Below the pieces are notes generated by a model. It ran no database searches. It was not told the origin of the DNA and was given only the letters and a program-made list of their open reading frames with translations. A stretch of 64,000 nt of DNA from Corythucha ciliata. Taxonomy: Eukaryota; Arthropoda; Insecta; Hemiptera; Tingidae. The position numbers were made by a program, and so were the translations under genes. Within the stretch, counting starts at the first letter, position 1. Each line of letters begins with the position of its first letter. The stretch lies in the NCBI GenBank assembly GCA_038030265.1, contig CM075943.1, positions 45,384,001 through 45,448,000 of the forward strand, read 5' to 3'. Positions 31,627 to 44,000 of this stretch are shown here, in pieces.

Positions 31627-34600
31627 TCAAGATGTCACCATCTGACTTTTGAAGTTTGCAAATTTGGTAGTATCAAGCGGCTTAGTGAGCAAATCAGCAA
31701 GTTGTTGGTTCGTAGGACAATATTCAACATTGATGATCTTCTTGTCGGATGGTTCTTTTATGAAATGAAATCTAACGTCAATGTGTTTACTTCTTCTGTT
31801 GAAATTTCCTTTTTTGATTAGACTTATGGCACTCTGATTATCAACTTTGATGGTCGCTCTGATAGTTTTGTTTGTCATTTCTTCATACAGGCTCTTTAAA
31901 TATACAACTTCTTTAGAGCATTCCGATGCAGCGATATATTCACTCTCAGTGCTTGATGTTGCAACGATAGGCTGCTTCTTGGAACTCCAGCTTATTGGCC
32001 CACCAGCGAAATAGATTATGTAACCCGAAGTGCTTTTTCTAGTTTCTGGATCCCCGGCGTAATCTGAGTCGCAATAAGCTGTGATTTCGTCTGTCGGATT
32101 TCGCGAATAGCGAATACCTTCATTTACTGTGCCTTTCAGGTATTTCAAGGCCCTTTTTAAGTTTAAAAGGTCATTTTCGGTAGGATTTTCGACTGCTCAT
32201 TCCAACACCGAAAGCCAAATCAGGTCGAGTTTTTGTGGATATGTACAACAAGCTGCCGACGGCTTCTCTGAAAGTAAATCCTGAGACCAAAGATTCGTTT
32301 TTCTCCGAAGGATTAAGGAAAGGTGTAGGTGCCGGCTTGCATTCTTGCATTCCATATTTGTTTAAAACTTGTTTTGCGTATTCTGCTTGACATATTTTCA
32401 CACCATCTTTTTCTTTAGCGACTTTCTAGCCCGAGAAATGTTTTGGGCTTTTTAACAGCACTCATTTCAAATTCTTGTGTCTGCTGAAAGAGTAATTTTT
32501 AAATCTTGTTTTCATCGTCGGAGGCCAGAATTCCATCATCGACGTGAATTGCAAGGAATAACGTAGAGTCCTCGTTTTTAAAAATGCACGGCTCATGCAT
32601 TAGAGCCTTCAGCCCACTTTTAGAAAGAAATTCGGTAAAGCGCTTATTCCACCTGAGTGGAGCTTCTCGAAGGCCGTACAGAGCCTTTTCTAGTTTACAT
32701 ACTTTGTTTTTAATTTGTTGCCAACCTTCAGGTATCTCCATGTAAACAGGTTTTTCTAATATTCCGTAAAGAAAAGCTGATCGCACATCGAATTTCGCCA
32801 TGTGATAATTTTTCTGAGCAATCAAAGCATGCATCAGTCGCAAAGCATCACTACTGACAACTGGACTGAACGTTTCGTCGTTGTGACCGAGTTTTTGCTC
32901 ACACCCCCTTGCGACGAGGCGGGCTTTGTATTTTGCCATCGTCTTTTACGCGAAATACCCATCTGTTTGACAATATTTTTTGATTCCCAGCTTCTTCTCG
33001 ATTGACTAGAGTCCACGTGTTGTTTTTTGCTAATGACTTCTTTTCATCTTCTATTGCTTGACGCCATTGAATATTTTCATTGCTTTTGAGAGCATCTTTG
33101 AATGACAACAATGCGGTTTCTTCTAGGGTTTCCAGTGAGTCTAAATTGAGGTGATAGTCATTTAACTTTTGGGGTAAATTTTTAGTTCTCGTTGATCTTC
33201 TTAAATATTCTTGCTTTGTGGAGTTTGGAGTTTCATTGTCCGTTTCTTCCGCTGTAATTATTTCTTCATCGTCATTAGGTATGTCTGCGATTGGTTGTTC
33301 CAGACGATTGATATTATCTTCAATGTCGTCATCGTCATTTGTTAATAAGTTGTCCTTGTCGGTCTCATTTGTGGGAGTTTTAGCGTCATCACTCAAATCA
33401 AAATCAAGGTTGACAATTAGAGATGTTTTTCGTCATGAGTGTTAAAGTAGACGTCTCTAGATACGACAATTTTTCGTCTTTCAGTATCCCAGAGTCTGTA
33501 AGCGTTAGGTGTATAGCCTACGAAGACGTATTTCTTTACTTTGGGATCAAGTTACCCGTTATGAGTCAATATTTTTGAGTACGCGGCTGACCCAAAGACT
33601 TGTAGATGAGACAAATCAGGCTTTTTACCGAACCATAATTCAGCAGGTGTTGAATTTACTGCTTTTGACGGACTTCGGTTCAGAAGGTAAGTGGCTGTGA
33701 GAAGACATTCACCCCACATTTCCTTTTCGAGACCAGAATCAAAGAGAATAGCTCTGGTCTTGTCCATTAAAGTCCTTCCTAGTCTTTCGGCGTGAGAGTT
33801 CAGTTGAGGAGTGTGAGGTGGAGTATAGTCGAGTTCAATCCCCTTTTGATCACAGTACTGTTTGAAATCGTGGGAAACATACTCTTCTCCGTTGTCCATC
33901 CTTATTTTCTGAACTTTCGACGACCATTTATTTTCAATTTTAGCGATGTAGTTTTTAAGAATTTGTTTTGCTTCGTCCTTGCTTTTCGAGAGAAACGTAG
34001 CAACAAAATGCGTGTTGATAGAGACGAAATAACGGTTGTTGTCCCAAGTGTACGTTTCAATAGGTCCTACAACGTCAGTATGAAGGATTTCGAGGGGTTT
34101 TACTGCTCGAGAACGGTTTTGACCGAAAGATTTGCGAAAGGATTTTGCTTTTAGACATACCACACAAGTTTGAAGCGATTTGAAGTCTGCGTCGGTCAAT
34201 TTTAATCCGTTAGACAAATTTACGAGTTTTTTGATATATTCCGGACCGAGGTGTCCTAGTTTTCGATGCCATGCCACTGCGATGTCACTGCTCGAGGCAA
34301 TAAAGGCTTTAGCGGATTCAGATGCTATTTCAACTTCGAAGAGACCATTTGCATTTTTCGTTCCGGTGATGACGAGTTCATCCTTTTGGTAGATTTCAAC
34401 ATGATTGTTTTGAAAAACTACTTTTCCGTCTTTTTCGGTTATTGCGTTCACCGATAGAAGATTAGCAGGGAGTTCTGGTACGTATAGAACGTTATTCAGT
34501 TTACAGTCGGTTGATTCGAATTTTCCCACGCTAACAGCTCCCTTTGCGGACTGCAAACTGCTTCCTTTTGCGACGGTTGTTTTAGTGTTAGTGGGACGCT

Positions 34601-34631
34601 GTTGTTTTAATTCTTTGTTATTATTCGTCAT
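31627..34631 (-). pseudogene. copia pol: integrase, reverse transcriptase, RNase H
   Basis: The integrase (frame 34631-33552) shows the HRKLGHLG...CVVC zinc-binding part, then the DDE residues in LHTDVVGP, RMDNGEEY and NSHAERLGRT. A linker with many Asp and Asn follows (33396-32899). The reverse transcriptase (32939-32499) carries KYKARLVARG, FDVRSAFLYG, CKLEKALYGLREAPLRW and the catalytic HVDDG, where copia usually has YVDDM. After another shift (32401-32171) comes RNase H (32148-31627) with DSDYAGD, STSGYI, SSTESEYIAASE and KHIDVRFHFI. The frames do not join, so no functional polyprotein can be made. The domains are those that cut, integrate and copy element DNA inside virus-like particles. 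Confidence 0.88.
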
Positions 34632-35490
34632 GTGCGCACTTGCGCCGCTGTCGACGATCCATGTGGACCGGTTTTAGTGGTTGATTGACTCTCTGCGAAA
34701 AATGCTGCCTGGTTTCTACCATTGTTTTTGTTATGGAAATAACAGTCTTTTGGCTCGTGGTTATTCTTTTTGCATATTGTGCATCAAAACTGAGATTTGC
34801 CGTCGTTTTTACGAAAATAGTAATTTTGACGCTTTTTGGAGTTGCCAAAATCATTACGTGGTCGAAAATTTCGTTTTTCTTTCGAGTAAAAAGCTATGGA
34901 GCTTGAGGAATCGGCGTCAGTTTTCCGAGTTTCTTCGCTCAAAAGTCGGGACGTCATCTTAGGGAAGGTCTTTTCAATTTTCGTCGTCGAGTTCCAAGAA
35001 GTAATAAATGAGTCATAATTCGACGGGAGACACGAACTTATTTTTGCCATCAACATTTCATCGTCGATTTTGTCTCTGGAGAGAGAATTAAGTTGAAAAC
35101 GTAGATTTTCCAAAGAGCTCAAATTTGTAGCCATGTCCTTGCTGCTATCAAATTTGTACGAGAAGAATTTTTCGTACGTCGACGTTCTTTGATGCTCCGA
35201 GTCTCTTTCGAAAATAGTACAGAGCTTTTTGTACATTTCCGACGACGTCGTACATGAAAGAATGTGTGAACGATGTTTTTATGGAGAGAGCCGACAATAA
35301 TTTGCCGAGCTTTGGCATCTCTTTGCTTCCATTCTTTTATTGTCTGGTCACTCGCATCTTCCTGTAAGTTTTCGGTTCCCTCGACGATATTAATTAAATT
35401 CGAAATGTTAATTTCGAATTTCCAAAGAGGAAACGATGCCGAATCGGTAAGTTTTTCAATATTATTTACGACGACCTCGAACTCACCCAT
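34621..35490 (-). pseudogene. copia gag with zinc knuckle, frameshifted
   Basis: The frame starting at 35490 reads KLTDSASFPLWKFEIN and matches the copia Gag opening (UBN2-type). It shifts near 35236 to continue to 34784 (LNSLSRDKIDDEMLMAKI), then shifts again into the CCHC zinc-knuckle zone at 34700-34790. The 3' side abuts the protease/integrase region with a VDSGASAHM-like active-site stretch near 34640. In an active element Gag packages the RNA. Confidence 0.8.
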
Positions 35491-35617
35491 TTCTTCTTTC
35501 GTTTTACGTTTTAACTCTCTTGCGTCTTATTCGTTTTACGTCTTAGCTTTTTTGAACTGCCACTCTTCTGTAATCGTTCACAATCACGTTTTTAATTGGA
35601 CATGGGCGCCATAACCT

Positions 35618-35666
35618 AATATGATCCATATGTTGGAGGCTGTGTACAAAATTACCCAGTCCAACA
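35618..35666 (-). repeat. copia 5' LTR remnant, 49 bp
   Basis: Matches the first 49 bp of the 3' LTR and then passes straight to the primer-binding sequence. The last ~73 bp of the LTR are missing. Confidence 0.75.
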
Positions 35667-35671
35667 GAAAG

Positions 35672-36942
35672 CGCCACTTTACCCGCGAGTTTCGCACTAA
35701 AGCTATCCTAGCAGTAACGGAAATGTATTTTCGTTTCACTCTGTGACGTGATGTTAGGAAATGCCCCGCTAAGATTGTTTGCTAAGAAGTGTTTCTTTCG
35801 TCAAGAGAATGAGATTGCCTTTGTACAAATAACCACTTTATTCAGAGGTCAAGCGAAATGCACTAATTCGCGCCTCCCGGAAGCAACTTTACGCCTGAAA
35901 TAGAAAAAATGCGCTGATCTCCAGGTTTTGTAGGTCTTATAGCGGCTAAAATTGAGTAGGTGCACTAATCTGCTGTACTTAGGGTAAGTGGAAGTGGCTA
36001 AAAGTTCGAAAAGTGCAAATATTCAGGAGCTAATTTGGGGATGGAATTGAGAAAAATGGTTAATTTACGTCTGAAACTGAGAATAATCACTGATTCTCGT
36101 GAATCAGAGAATTTTCTCATTTTCAGCCGTGAATCAGCCATTTTTCTGTGCTTACACAAGTAAAGAAAAAACGCTAAATAACGGCTAAAATTAAGAAAAC
36201 TACTTAGCTAATTGGGGGGGGGGGGTTACATTATTAACAAGTGCTAATTCACGAATAAAATCGCCAAGTCGCAGCTAAAATGGAGAAAAATAGCTAATTA
36301 CGGCTAAAGTGAAAAAAATTATTATAGTTGAACCAAACTCTGATGGATTTTTTTCACAAAATTTCAAGATGTAAAATGAACCTAATCATATGTAAAACAA
36401 ATTGGCTTTATTGATTTTTAGGTTCAACTATAATTTGCCGCTAAAATCGGGGAAAATTGCTAATTAACCGATCAAAGTGAGAAGAAGCACTGACGTGTGG
36501 ACAATACGATGATCCGCGGTTAAAGTTGAGGAAACGCCGCGTTGAGGAAGATAGCTCCGTGGCTGCAGAAAGCTAACAAAATCGCTAATCCGTGACAAAA
36601 TGGGGAAAAAGCGGTAATTCGCGGTGAAAATTGGGGAAAATCTCTCATTAGCGGCTAAAATGAGGAAAAACACAAATTCACGGCAAAAATAGAGAAAAAT
36701 CGCTAATTCGCGTATAAAAAGGAGACAAACCGCTGAAGCAGAGCAAATAAACGCTGAAGCAAATAAACTGTTGTTGTTAAGGCCCGTAAACACGTGCAAT
36801 AAAATTGTGACAATCTTTCCGAGAGTTGGTCTTACGACAGACATTTTTGATAAGAAGCAATAAATTCTGAGACTTTTATAGCAACATTCTCTGTGAGCAA
36901 TGTAGCTTCTTCTCACGGGAAATAATATGTTTGTCTTGTTTA
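35672..36942. repeat. Minisatellite C array with small MITE
   Basis: From about 35870 to 36760 units of minisatellite C ('gctaattcgcggctaaaatt' theme) recur. At 36325-36432 a hairpin with ends 'tagttgaacc' and 'ggttcaacta' interrupts it, flanked by TTA and TAA, probably a small TA- or TWA-target MITE. A poly-G run lies at 36213. No gene. Confidence 0.55.
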
Positions 36943-37496
36943 TAGTCCGGGAGCCCACCGTATGAAAAATCCGGGTCATTTGAACGTGTCTGGCGCCTGC
37001 GCAGGACTTTTTTTTTATGTTCTAGGAGATGATCCTTCTGAGATCGCCAGAAATTTTCCGTGGTGGGGGGGGGGAACACCTTTGGACTGCTTAAAAACGG
37101 CTGGCAAGTGTAAACATTGGTTCTTTGCCAGCAATAAACTAGAAAACCAGCACCGCAATCCAATTTCTTATAAAGCCCTGGCTACTAGTGAGCCTCGAAA
37201 TTTCACATTTTCTAAAGCTCACTGATGACGCTGTCTACAATATAATTGGATGGCGTTGTTGGTCTCGTAACGTTGTTGGTCGTGGGGAATGACTTTTTAC
37301 TCTCGCAAGTCGTTTTCAAAGCACCCAAAAGGTGTGTTTGTCAACAACTAGCTCTGCTGTGAGTCCCTGCCTCCACGGAAAATTTCTGGCGATCTCAGAA
37401 GTGTCATCTCCTAGACCATAAAAAGCGTCCTGTGTGCGAGTGCCAGACACGATCAAATCACCCGGATTTTTCGTACTGTTGTTGACTCCCGGACTA
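36943..37496. mobile_element. TAGTCCGGGAG-type foldback MITE with TTA duplication
   Basis: Starts tagtccgggag, ends ctcccggacta, with TTA on both sides (36940-36942 and 37497-37499). The arms pair over about 130 bp, sharing 'gcgcctgcgcagg'-type and 'gagatcgccagaaattttcc' segments with their inverted partners. The centre carries a poly-G run and unassigned DNA. Confidence 0.75.
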
Positions 37497-37499
37497 TTA

Positions 37500-38045
37500 C
37501 AATGGATTCACGTAGTTTCATTGCACGTGTATACGGGTCTTTAGAAACAATAATGAATTTTATAATGTTCAGTACGTAATGAGGAGTGACATCCAATTCA
37601 TCCGAGGGAGAAATTAATATCAGTCACGGGGCTTTCATTCATTAATCGATTCAGAAGGGGCCCGTGGAGGGGGATGTAGGCGAGGTAGGAACTGTGTTGA
37701 TGACAGCCCAACCATTAATGTTTTATAAAGGCGAGTATAGTAAACAAAAGGGAGATGGTGCACACCAACTGGAGCGTGTCTGACTTGAATTAGGTTTTAC
37801 GGTAAATCAAATAGAACTCAGGACTTTGTTAACCTCCTCTCCCCTCCTACCGGGGTGTAATGAGATATAGAGGAAATCTTGAAACGTAATTTACGTTTTA
37901 TTCGGTGCTCTGAAAAGGACTTTGTTAATTGAGTTTAGTATAAATGGGCCGCGTGAAACATTTTTAGACAAGAGCTAATTGCAAGCATAGAGGATTTCTG
38001 ACTTTTTAATTAAATTTTTCTTTTTTTTTTTTTTATTCAGGTGCC
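37500..38045 (+). other. Upstream intron of the WDFY3-like gene
   Basis: Ends in a polypyrimidine tract and AG at 38039-38040, five bases before the ATG at 38046. This first coding exon therefore seems to follow a 5' UTR exon upstream that I could not locate. Nothing else recognised. Confidence 0.45.
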
Positions 38046-41000
38046 ATGAACATCATGAGAAAGCTGAGAGGCGGGGGTGGCAGCGGCGTCAACGCGCCGA
38101 CTCAAGACGAGTCGAATGCGAACACGCAGCACGCCGCTCTCGGTCTCATGCATCTCAAAAAACTCTTTTCCGAATACACTCACTCGTCACAATCACTAGC
38201 CGAAAAAGAAAAAGACGACAAACTGTACAATATGCTACCTCTGTTCTGCAAGGTGCGTCAATTAGTCCGTTCAATTGCCCCCCTCCCCCCCCCCTGTTCC
38301 CCCACCATCAGTCCACGCTCTAGACTAACGGCGTTGTCCTCTCAAAAAGGTTTTTGGAAACTCCCCATCGTCAGACATGATGGACAAATTTCGAGATATT
38401 GTCTCATTCTGTCAGTGCGTTTCAAAACTTATGGTGAATGAAATCAGGAAGCGAGCCTCGAACCAGTCGACAGAGGCGGCAAGTTGCGCCATTGCCAAAT
38501 TTTTAGAAATTGAAAATTCAGAAGAGTCGAGTAACGGTTGGATGTTACTGTCCACTTTGAATCTTCTCGCGGCTACTGGCGAGCCACCTTTAGTTCAAGT
38601 CTGTATTGTTTTTACACAATAACAACTTTTTTTTTGTATTAATTTTTTATTATTTTTTAAATGAAGGTTATGACGTCAGTGTCATTACCGTCAACATTGG
38701 TCAAATGCCTTTATCTTTTCTTCGATCTTCCTGAGATGGTCGACCCGGATGCGGCTGACGCCAAGTCAGAGTTCACTCCTAAAGAGAGACGTATCCTTCT
38801 TCAGAAAATTTTTGTTCAAGTAACGCGTTATTAAAACGTCTCGTTTTACGTTTAAATAATTAAATACGTTGTTTTTAAAGGTTCTCGTCAGGCTGTGTAG
38901 CTACGTTGAACCGGCCGAAGAACTGTCCAGAAAAAACGATCTTAGCCTTTTATTTTCAGCCATTACGAGCTGGTGTTCACCGTATAATGTTCAGTGGCGA
39001 AAATCCGCGTCCGAAGTGCTTATGACAATATCAAGGCACGGCCTTTCCCCACTAGTCGTTGCTTACATTCACAGTGAGCCAATTTAATTGTTTAAGAAAA
39101 GATGTTTTTGTTTTACGACCTGTTATTTTGTAGGTCAAGGCTGCATAGCCCACTGTCTGGACAATATGCAGCGAAGTCAAGACCTGTCACCGCTTGAAAT
39201 CGTCGAAATGTTTGTCGCTGTGTTCTGTCTGTTGAAAGACTCAAGTGAAGTGGCTCAAACTCTTCTAGACGATTTTAGATCCAGCCAGGGCTACACTTTT
39301 TTACACGATTTTCTACTAAAGTGAGACACTCGTCTTAGATAGCATCTAACGTGTACTTATTACGCTATTATTTTTCAGATTGGAGAATGACAAATCTGTA
39401 GAGGCAAACGAAGCTGAGCGTAACTTGGTTTTAATGATTACATCTCTGTCTATGTGCGGTCAAACTGAGTTGAAGCCCAGTCAAGCCAGCATGGGGTCAC
39501 TATTTCAAATGCTCGGGTTTACTCTTCCTCAACCGTCCGGAAAAGGTGACGTTAATTTTAAGCGTAAACTCTGTATGGCTTTCGGTCTATTTCGCTCTAT
39601 TTAATTATTATAGGGACCAGCGTTAGAAACATTCAAGCTTTTTTGGTTCTCCAATCGGCTTTTCTAAAGTCTAATTCTGCCGCTCTCTGTTGCACGATTT
39701 TGGACGCAATTTCGAGCGTCTATCACGCCGATGACGCAAATTATTTCATCCTCGAAGGACAACATACCCTGCCGCAATTCGCTGAAAAAATCCATTTGAA
39801 ACCGAAAGAAATTCAGGTGAATAGAGCTTATATTTTACGAAAGTGTTAACGTCAAACTAACTCCCCCCCTCCCCTCCTATGGTTCACCGCAGGAGAAATT
39901 TTTCGGCCTTTTAGAATTCATCGTGTTTCAATTGAATTTTGTACCTTGTAAAGAGCTTATATCGCTGTCAATTTTACTCAAAAGTCAAACCTCAGTCCCG
40001 TGCAGTATTGTGTGCGTGCAAACTTTACTTAACATCCTCAAGTAAGTGAATTTTAAACGTCAATTTTTTTTTTCGATACTGATAATTGATCGCTTCCCAG
40101 GCATAACACGATTTTTAAAGACGTCTACCGAGAAGTCGGAATTTTAGAAGTATTTGTGACCTGTTTACAAAGCTATTCGGCGTTATTAAAGGAGAAACAG
40201 TCGCGAGTCAAGCCAGAAGGTAAGACTGTAAAGTTTTGACACACTTCAAAGTATGTGACGACCGGTCTCGAATAGTTTCAGAGGTCGTTCAAGATGAAGA
40301 GAGGCTAGGCCTGATGGTGATTGAAGCTTTAACTTTACTTTTGAACGGAAATACGAGTAACGCCACGGTCTTTCGAGAGAGTGGCGGAGCCAAATGCTCT
40401 TTGAATTTGGTTCAGTTCACTGAGTGTCGACAGCAAGCTTTGGGTAAAAGTGGTCAAAGTGTCTCAATGTCTCCGTGAGTATAGAAAAAACAAAAAAGTA
40501 TTTTGCCACTTTTTCAGGCATCGCAAGAGAACTCATGCTGAACGGTGGCGGTGAAGAGGACATGGGATTGCTACTCGTCATGATGCATAACGCGCCGGCT
40601 GAAGCGCTTCTTTTAAAAGGTCACATATTGAAGGTAAGTTATTGAAAAGTTTCACACAAAAAAAACAAAAACAAAAAAACGGGCAACTATTTTACAGTGC
40701 GTACTCCAGTGTCTACGTGAAAGTCACAGAACGAGAAACATTTTCCGAAAAGTTGGCGGTTTCGTGTACATTCTAAGCGTCATCGTTTCAATGGAGGGTT
40801 GTCTCAAAGACAATCCGGCTCCACCGTGGGACAAATTCACGCCCCAACAAATCCTCACCCTTCTGCACTCGGTTTTCAATACAATAACCGTGGCGATGAG
40901 GTTTGAACCGGCCAACGCGAAATTCTTTCACCAAGAGGTCATTTTCTGTATTTTTTTTTTTTTTTTAAGTCAAAAGAAAATTGTTAACGTTGTTTGAGTA

Positions 41001-44000
41001 TTTTTTGTTTTGTTTTTAGATTTGTAACACAACTCTGTGTGATACCATTCGACTTCTCGGCTGTTTTTCCGATTTAACTGTAATACCGGAGGCTGAAATG
41101 TACGGTACTATCACGACTGATGATTCTACATTCCATAGTTTATTCTCGGGACCAATGTTGGATCCACTGTGAGTTATCCAGGCGTTTTTGTTGTGTTACA
41201 AAAAAAAAGTTTTGACTTTTTTTTTGTCGAAAGGTTGCCTGACAGCTTGCCAAAACAGCTCTCTTACGCTTGCCTAGTCCTTCGCCTTATGTACGACGTT
41301 GCCGTCGACGCCTACGACAAACAAAACCAGCCAGGCGTGTTGTTCAGATCCCCGTCACACAAACACGTCGATGTATGCCGATGATTTTTTTTTTTTTTTG
41401 CTTGTAGTTTTTAATTTGAATCCCACCGTAGGGGCAAAAATCGTTGGACTCCCCTAATTCGACAAAGAGGGCAACAACGCTCAACCTGACTCCCCCGGCA
41501 CCCGACCCAATTGTCGTCCACTCGGGCGTCGTCGTCGCCATGTATCACCTGCTTCCCTCTGTGTATCACCCCCATTTAAAGGAGGTAACAGAATTTTTTA
41601 AACAAATATATGGGCTTAGTGCAAAGTTTAAAATGAGAGCGCTCTAGGTTTCAAACCGTGCGATTCTTGTTCCGACTTTCTCTTCACTTTTCATGGTATT
41701 TTAAGTGAAAATGCGTGAGTCGCTTTGTAATTTCCCGTTTTTTAACTGTATAATTAATGGGATGGCCTCTCATGATTTTTGCCAACTTTTTAGGTACATA
41801 TATTTTATGAAAAAAATATTTTGAAGTCACACGTGTAGCTAGAAGAGACAAGAAAAAATTAATTCTTGGCCCATCGACGTCCTATCGTCGAACTGCGAAC
41901 TTGAATTTTTATAATAATTATTAGTCCATTCATTTCCACCCTCAGGCCAGTTTTGTAATTTTTCAGGGTTCGTATTTGATGCCATACTTCACTTCATTTC
42001 ATTCAAATCATTAAAAAAATTAATAAATTAATTAGACTGATATTATCCGGACGACGATGGAAGGGCATAGCCCAACACGATTCGAGTTTAGAGAAAAAAT
42101 GGCTCCCCGGCGGGATTTGAACCCGCAACCTCTGGATTACCAGTCCAGCACCTGGACCTGGGTGGGGTTCGGCTTAGCTTATCCCTCGGAGTACGACTCC
42201 CATAGGCGTCTCCGTGGCGCAAATGGCAGCGTGCTGGACTGGTAATCCAGAGGTTGCGGGTTCAAATCCCGCCGGGGAGCCATTTTTTCTCTAAACTCGA
42301 ATCGTGTTGGGCTATGCCCTTCCATCGTCGTCCGGATAATATCAGTCTAATTAATTTATTAATTAAAATACCGGCGACAGATTTATTCATTAATATCCAT
42401 CATTAAAAATATTTAAGAAATGCCAGCAAAAAAGCAATATGTTTTTCATAGCAATAATTCTATTTCATTCATTTGTTTGAAGAAAATGAATAAAATAGAA
42501 ACATTGTTTCGAAAAACTATTGCTTTTTTGTTAGAGAATAGGCACCCTGGGTCCCTTTTACACGAGTAAGTTTTTTGTTCAAAAATATGTTCATTGAACA
42601 TATTTACAGATGTAAATTCTGTAAATTTTTCTTAAAATGGCTACTATGATTAAAAACTTAGGCCCATATTCATAGACATTTTTTAAGGCCCGTTCACAAG
42701 CTCTATGTTTGTGTTGTGTGGTGTCTATGCAACCTACAAAAATGCTTCATTTTTCGAGGGATAAATTTGTTTGGTTGCATAGACTCCACACAACGTAAAC
42801 ATAGAGCTTGTGAACGGGCCTTTAAACCTGAATTTCCTTAAGTGGGCGTCAAAACAGATGATTTAATACCAACAAAAACTGGATTGACTTTTACTTAGGA
42901 GAATTTTAACTTAAGTAGCGACTATGGATACGGGCCTTACTCGTGTAAAAGGGGTTTACACAATTAAGTTTTTTGATCAAAGTAGGCATTTAAAAAAAAA
43001 AAAAAAGTGGCAGATGTTTCAAGCCCGAAATTGTCTGTTTGCGATCAGGTTGAACATATTTTTGAGAAATACTCAACATAGTTTAAGCATGACCCCCCTC
43101 TACTCCCCACGGGATTTTGATTCCATTTTTCCGGGAAAAGAAACCGGAAATATCAGGAAAAGTGGCTCCTATTATATCTTCCTTTTTCACTGGTGGTGTG
43201 CAATCCCCCCCCCCCCACAGTGAAGAGAACATTTTAGATTTGCCCCCCCCCCATTTATAAAGTGCTGGATCCGCCACTGGATTGGTCTATTATGCATTCC
43301 TAGCTGTGCGATTTAGAAATTTAACAAAGGGCCAGTATAAGATGTCAAACATGATTTATTAATTGAAATTTAGACGACCCTTGTCTTGGGACTTTTCAAG
43401 GGGTTACTCCCCCCTCACCGCACCACCCTAGTCACTCCTGCAGTGAATTCGAGGGAGTGGGGAGGCTGAAAATAAAGAATTAAACTTTATTGAAGCTAAA
43501 TACTTATCATTTTTTACTTGTTTTGAGTTCCGAGAAAAAATTGCTCCCAGGGTGGGATTCGAACCCACGACCCCCTAGTTTCGCGCCAGGCGCTCTGCCA
43601 CTGCACTCGTGCGGTGAGGGGGGAGTAATCCCTTGAAAAGTCCCAAGACAAGGGTCGTCTAAATTTCAATTAATTAATTAATTGCTGGGACATATAAAAA
43701 AAAAGAATAATAGTAATGTTAAACGTGCACTGACCCGATGGGTGCGATTGAGTTCCGGGAGGGAGTTTCTCTCTGGTGGGGTTCGGCTCTTAGCGTGAGC
43801 CTCTCAGGCTAGCTCAGTGGCAGAGCGCCTGGCGCGAAACTAGGAGGTCGTGGGTTCGAACCCCACCTTGGGAGCAATTTTTTCTCGGAACTCAAAAAGT
43901 CCCAAGACAATGGTCGTCTAAAGTCTAAATTTCAATTAATTAATTAATTGCTGGTATAAATAAAAAAAAGAATAATAATCATGATTTATTTTGAAATGTA

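Larger units (their letters stand above)
31468..35666 (-). mobile_element. Decayed Ty1/copia LTR retrotransposon
   Basis: A complete but degenerate element on the minus strand, bounded by a 5-bp duplication gaaag (31463-31467 and 35667-35671). The 3' LTR is 31468-31589 and the 5' LTR remnant is 35618-35666. The sequence next to the 5' LTR (35598-35616) reads, on the minus strand, ggttatggcgccc. That corresponds to the anticodon-arm region of initiator tRNA-Met, the half-tRNA primer type known for Drosophila copia. A purine tract precedes the 3' LTR. Order gag, integrase, reverse transcriptase, RNase H is the copia order. At least five frameshifts make it inactive. Confidence 0.9.
42018..42364. 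mobile_element. tRNA-bearing foldback element 1
   Basis: Left arm 42018-42150 and right arm 42232-42364 are exact inverted copies, 133 bp each, around an 81-bp loop. Each arm contains the 3' half of a tRNA (anticodon arm, T arm, acceptor strand), then six T's and a unique tail. The loop supplies the 5' half of the tRNA only for the + strand copy. A leader 'ggtggggttcggct' lies in the loop at 42161. It sits in intron 15 of the WDFY3-like gene. Perfect identity of the arms means recent formation or ongoing correction. Confidence 0.8.
43345..43975. mobile_element. tRNA-bearing foldback element 2
   Basis: Unit A ('gtcccaagacaagggtcgtc', then 'aaatttcaattaattaatt') occurs inverted at the left (43359-43423) and twice directly at about 43609-43710 and 43896-43973. 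Between the units are two tRNA-like sequences in opposite orientation (about 43544-43616 minus, 43802-43874 plus). These match each other over 79 bp as inverted repeats, including the T6 tail. The same leader 'ggtggggttcggct' as in element 1 lies at 43775. Arms are less perfect than in element 1, so this unit is older. Confidence 0.7.

Noticed and set aside
33792..34154. Plus-strand open frame across the copia integrase
   Set aside because: Shadow of the integrase, which shows its zinc and DDE motifs on the minus strand.
42098..42175. A second complete tRNA on the minus strand in the left arm of element 1
   Set aside because: Only the 3' half is present; the region that should hold the D arm shows no box A and cannot form the acceptor stem.
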